DNA of 27,269 nt, from the NCBI GenBank assembly GCA_903873355.1, contig CAIQOG010000355.1, positions 1 to 27,269 of the forward strand, written 5' to 3'. The notes below the pieces were generated by a model. That model had not been told where the DNA came from. It ran no database searches and saw only the letters and a program-made list of their open reading frames with translations. The translations under genes were made by a program, and so were the position numbers. This document shows positions 25,701 to 27,269 of the stretch, piece after piece (position 1 is the first letter of the stretch; every line of letters starts with the position of its first letter). This DNA comes from an uncultured Bacteroidales bacterium (GTDB lineage: Bacteria; Bacteroidota; Bacteroidia; Bacteroidales; Paludibacteraceae).

Positions 25701-26078
25701 TGGTCACTGGCTAATCCTGTTTCTCCAAATGTAAGTGTGATTAGCAAGCTGAATAATGTTACCACCATCCAGTACTTGCTTAAGGACGGACTCACAACAG
25801 ATGCATTAATAACACTTGATACAACAGCCATTGACACAATTCAAAAGGCATCAGACCCGAAAATTATAGCTACTCCAACCGAAATTTCAATTTCATTGCC
25901 TGTAGATGGTTGGAGCAATACGACCGGTCAGATTTTAAGTCTTGATGGAAAAACTATACAGGGATTCGTTATGGATAAATCTGTAACTAGTGTTCTAACA
26001 ATTAATTTTGTGCATGGTGCTTATTTGATTCATCTGAAAAGTGATAGTCAGACATTTACACGAAAAGTTATTATTTAA
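22782..26078 (+). CDS. Chondroitinase-ABC-like PL8 lyase with T9SS tail (lyase D)
   Basis: The 1098-residue protein has a signal peptide, an N-terminal beta-sandwich (about 25-180) like the lead domain of chondroitin ABC lyases, a toroid catalytic domain, and a super-sandwich. In PDGTLNHHWGWIDQY the pair His454-Tyr461 is 7 residues apart, the spacing of chondroitinase ABC (His501-Tyr508), not the 9 of AC-type enzymes. The position of its Arg560 falls near Lys514 (LSGKGGM), and Glu596 may match Glu653. From about residue 1030 it has a T9SS-like tail (GQILSLDGK...HGAYLIHL...KVII). It is probably secreted and acts on the outside of the cell. It is a distant relative of lyases A-C. Confidence 0.82.
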   Translation: MKTKQLVFFAFILILPVQLKALGAWHEWSSATMTALAKTNCTIQYSKTAVYQDSSMLVTYSKGASLTFPYNYASSSINTGGWFLMPFLDLSANHVQDTVKVEFLLNGVVKASYKMNARKPGWNLFKVHQIASTNSVSQGFDTCKLSGTIPDIPTQIRISFPNNSGCVYLGKVLLCPDATWTALRMAPEDRKEDFISPSLYKLPTTLVNVSVAQQTALQQIAVNMDEAFNVSADVQLATVPAATMTDLQTRYKTWNIVRNGSILNGIDSLIYNSTPDYHTTLAVFGDLALDIARNYRNTQSATDKATLLALFYDLFDFGIFRGGMYESWNNGVSFADATFLMRTELQQSGRLTPEVLSDFKTNTGYNRIFLPYSYMAKGMGLYTGRVYRTGELGEDMDYFRLTSHRLILFNLLNNNPAEQVRDMTAISSYFSNFVFQYSPTVLDGFKPDGTLNHHWGWIDQYGLDGLHWATRIVYVLSNTEFKVTQPAYQLVYDLLKAQDMRSLNNIVPVTLSGKGGMPYDYGGNTQESVDRFAYMALAGEYNGGTVPDSYMSQTFMRKYANQVTAPYNGQAVYTFSAFENKAKNQLSALGFTANSEPSGHKTLSYGAAFIHRRDKWIVSLKTNSRYQFVRQSNDPWITYFANGMLEINGSTWLRYGSAKLQSDFGANGYDWRKMPGTTSVNFADITKIICKESYYFRTANTFVGGVMQDGNGVFTMQIPSYPNNSSGLASFTGNKSYFCFDNTIVCLGSNISNNVVSDSTITTLFQDAVSTTDSTYIDNKGLTTSPYNAANYLYSPSWLMNSHKVGYWIPVEQNLRFSRISQSNKNWTNTATVTGTLATAWLNHGIGPKNVTYSYFMKLNTSRTEMLNFDAQMQGSAPPVTVLAMTDKLHAVESVSNNSYAAAVINAGSNINLKDVISVSKPCVFILKTLSSTQKKLSVAYPDLDFIDNGLYSDQTWWSYSNTNTVQLKLKGNWSLANPVSPNVSVISKLNNVTTIQYLLKDGLTTDALITLDTTAIDTIQKASDPKIIATPTEISISLPVDGWSNTTGQILSLDGKTIQGFVMDKSVTSVLTINFVHGAYLIHLKSDSQTFTRKVII

Positions 26079-26094
26079 CATCCACAATAATTGA

Positions 26095-27269
26095 ATGAAA
26101 AGACTTTTAATTAGTTGTATTGTTCTTGTCAGTTTAACTGCTGCATTTTCACAGGAGAAAACCGTTTTTGTCGATACAATCAACAGACAAACAGCTATTT
26201 ATAAGCAAAGGCAGCATATTAATTTCCGCGGAAATTTAAACAACTCACGTCTTATTTTCGATAAAGACAAAGTTGGGCGAGTGGCGTTTTTAGGTGGCTC
26301 TATTACAGCCATGAAGGGTTGGCATAATCAGATAATGGAATATCTGACAAAACGATTTCCGGATACAAAATTCGATTTTATTGAAGCGGGAATTGGTTCA
26401 ACAGGTTCTACGCCGGGTGCATTCCGTATGAAGAAAGATGTGTTTAAAAACGGAAAGGTTGATTTGTTGTTCGTGGAAGCGGCAGTGAATGATGATACAA
26501 ACGGATTCGATTCAATAGCTCAAATCCGTGGCATGGAAGGCGAAGTGCGTCAGGCATTACTAAGTAATCCGAACATGGATATTGTGATGCAACATTTTAT
26601 TTATGACCCGTTTATCCCAATCTTAAATGCAGGAAAACAACCCGGTGTTATTCTGAATCATGAAAAAGTGGCCGAATACTACCAGATTCCGTCCATCAAT
26701 CAGGCACAGGAAATTGCTGAACGGATGAAAGCCGGTGAGTTTGACTGGAAACAGTTTGGCGGTACACATCCATTACCCTTCGGACAACGGTTTTATGCTG
26801 CAACGATGAAGGTATTGCTGGATAAAATGTGGTCAGAAACCAATACGAAGACAATATTGGAGCCACATAATATTCCAACCAAACCACTGGATGATTTTAG
26901 TTATTTTAATGGAGCGTTGGTTGATCCGCGTGAAGCAAGAATCAAAAACGGTTGGTTGTACGAAAATCCATGGATGCCTAAAGTACTTGCTGCAGTAAGG
27001 TTTACAAACGTTGGAATTTTGGAGGCGTTAGATCCGGAGTCAGAACTCTCATTTCAGTTTGAAGGCACTGATGTTGGTATTTATTGTGTTTGCGGTCCGA
27101 ATGCCGGAATCGTGAAATTTAGTATTGATGGCGGAGATTTCAAAAAACTGGATTTATTTACCAGATGGAGTAAAAACCTGTATATTCCCTGGCTTCATAT
27201 TCTGGCTAATAATCTGAAAAACAAAAATCACACACTAATACTGAGAATGTCTGAAGATAAAAACAAAGA
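26095..27269 (+). CDS. SGNH/GDSL-type esterase with C-terminal domain (partial)
   Basis: The gene starts at ATG 26095, 16 nt after lyase D, and is open to the window end (391 residues visible). It has a signal peptide (MKRLLISCIVLVSLTAAFSQ). SGNH blocks are visible: FLGGSIT with Ser69, the GIGSTGST segment, EAAVND with Asn132, and GGTHPLPFG with His225. The Asp normally three residues before this His is Gly222, so a Ser-His dyad or a different acid is likely. After about residue 250 a second, beta-rich region begins that I cannot assign. It probably removes acetyl or similar ester groups from the same glycan. The true C-terminus lies outside the window. Confidence 0.8.
   Translation, partial: MKRLLISCIVLVSLTAAFSQEKTVFVDTINRQTAIYKQRQHINFRGNLNNSRLIFDKDKVGRVAFLGGSITAMKGWHNQIMEYLTKRFPDTKFDFIEAGIGSTGSTPGAFRMKKDVFKNGKVDLLFVEAAVNDDTNGFDSIAQIRGMEGEVRQALLSNPNMDIVMQHFIYDPFIPILNAGKQPGVILNHEKVAEYYQIPSINQAQEIAERMKAGEFDWKQFGGTHPLPFGQRFYAATMKVLLDKMWSETNTKTILEPHNIPTKPLDDFSYFNGALVDPREARIKNGWLYENPWMPKVLAAVRFTNVGILEALDPESELSFQFEGTDVGIYCVCGPNAGIVKFSIDGGDFKKLDLFTRWSKNLYIPWLHILANNLKNKNHTLILRMSEDKNK

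Overview
The window looks like part of a Bacteroidota genome (probably Bacteroidales or a near relative) carrying a polysaccharide-utilisation locus. The main pointers are a one-protein hybrid two-component sensor, promoters of the Bacteroidota type (TTTG or TTG, about 18-20 nt, then TAnnTTTG), many signal peptides, and two large enzymes ending in what look like type IX secretion (T9SS) C-terminal domains. No lipoprotein signal, SusC or SusD is visible inside the window. No RNA gene, insertion sequence, CRISPR array or replication origin was seen.

Left part (1-2048): the end of a small SymE/AbrB-like protein; a DUF4143-type AAA ATPase on the minus strand (397-1590) with its own promoter and three iterated AT-rich motifs; and two copies of a ~122 bp hairpin-rich repeat, one on each side of the ATPase gene.

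Middle part (2049-11787): a hybrid two-component regulator with a good promoter and a corrected ATG start at 2123. It is followed by a co-directional group: GH29 alpha-L-fucosidase, serine-type sulfatase, YghZ-like aldo/keto reductase and a FucP-family (FHS) sugar transporter.

Right part (11788-27269): a promoter and an 18-bp palindrome precede a small secreted carbohydrate-binding-like protein and then a strong RNA hairpin. After that comes a tightly packed run: PL8-like lyase, PL8-like lyase, second GH29 enzyme, third PL8-like lyase, SIAE-type esterase, a chondroitinase-ABC-like PL8 lyase, and an SGNH esterase cut by the window end. Gaps range from a 1-nt overlap to 28 nt.

Read together, this is a plausible pathway for a complex acidic glycan that contains uronic acid (lyases), L-fucose or a similar sugar (two GH29 enzymes), sulfate (sulfatase) and probably O-acetyl groups (two esterases). 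Fucosylated chondroitin-like glycans fit most of this; a fucose- and uronate-containing acetylated exopolysaccharide is the main alternative. The four PL8-like proteins differ from each other at key active-site positions and in their export signals, which is the most unusual aspect of the locus. All family assignments are by eye from motifs; no database search was done.
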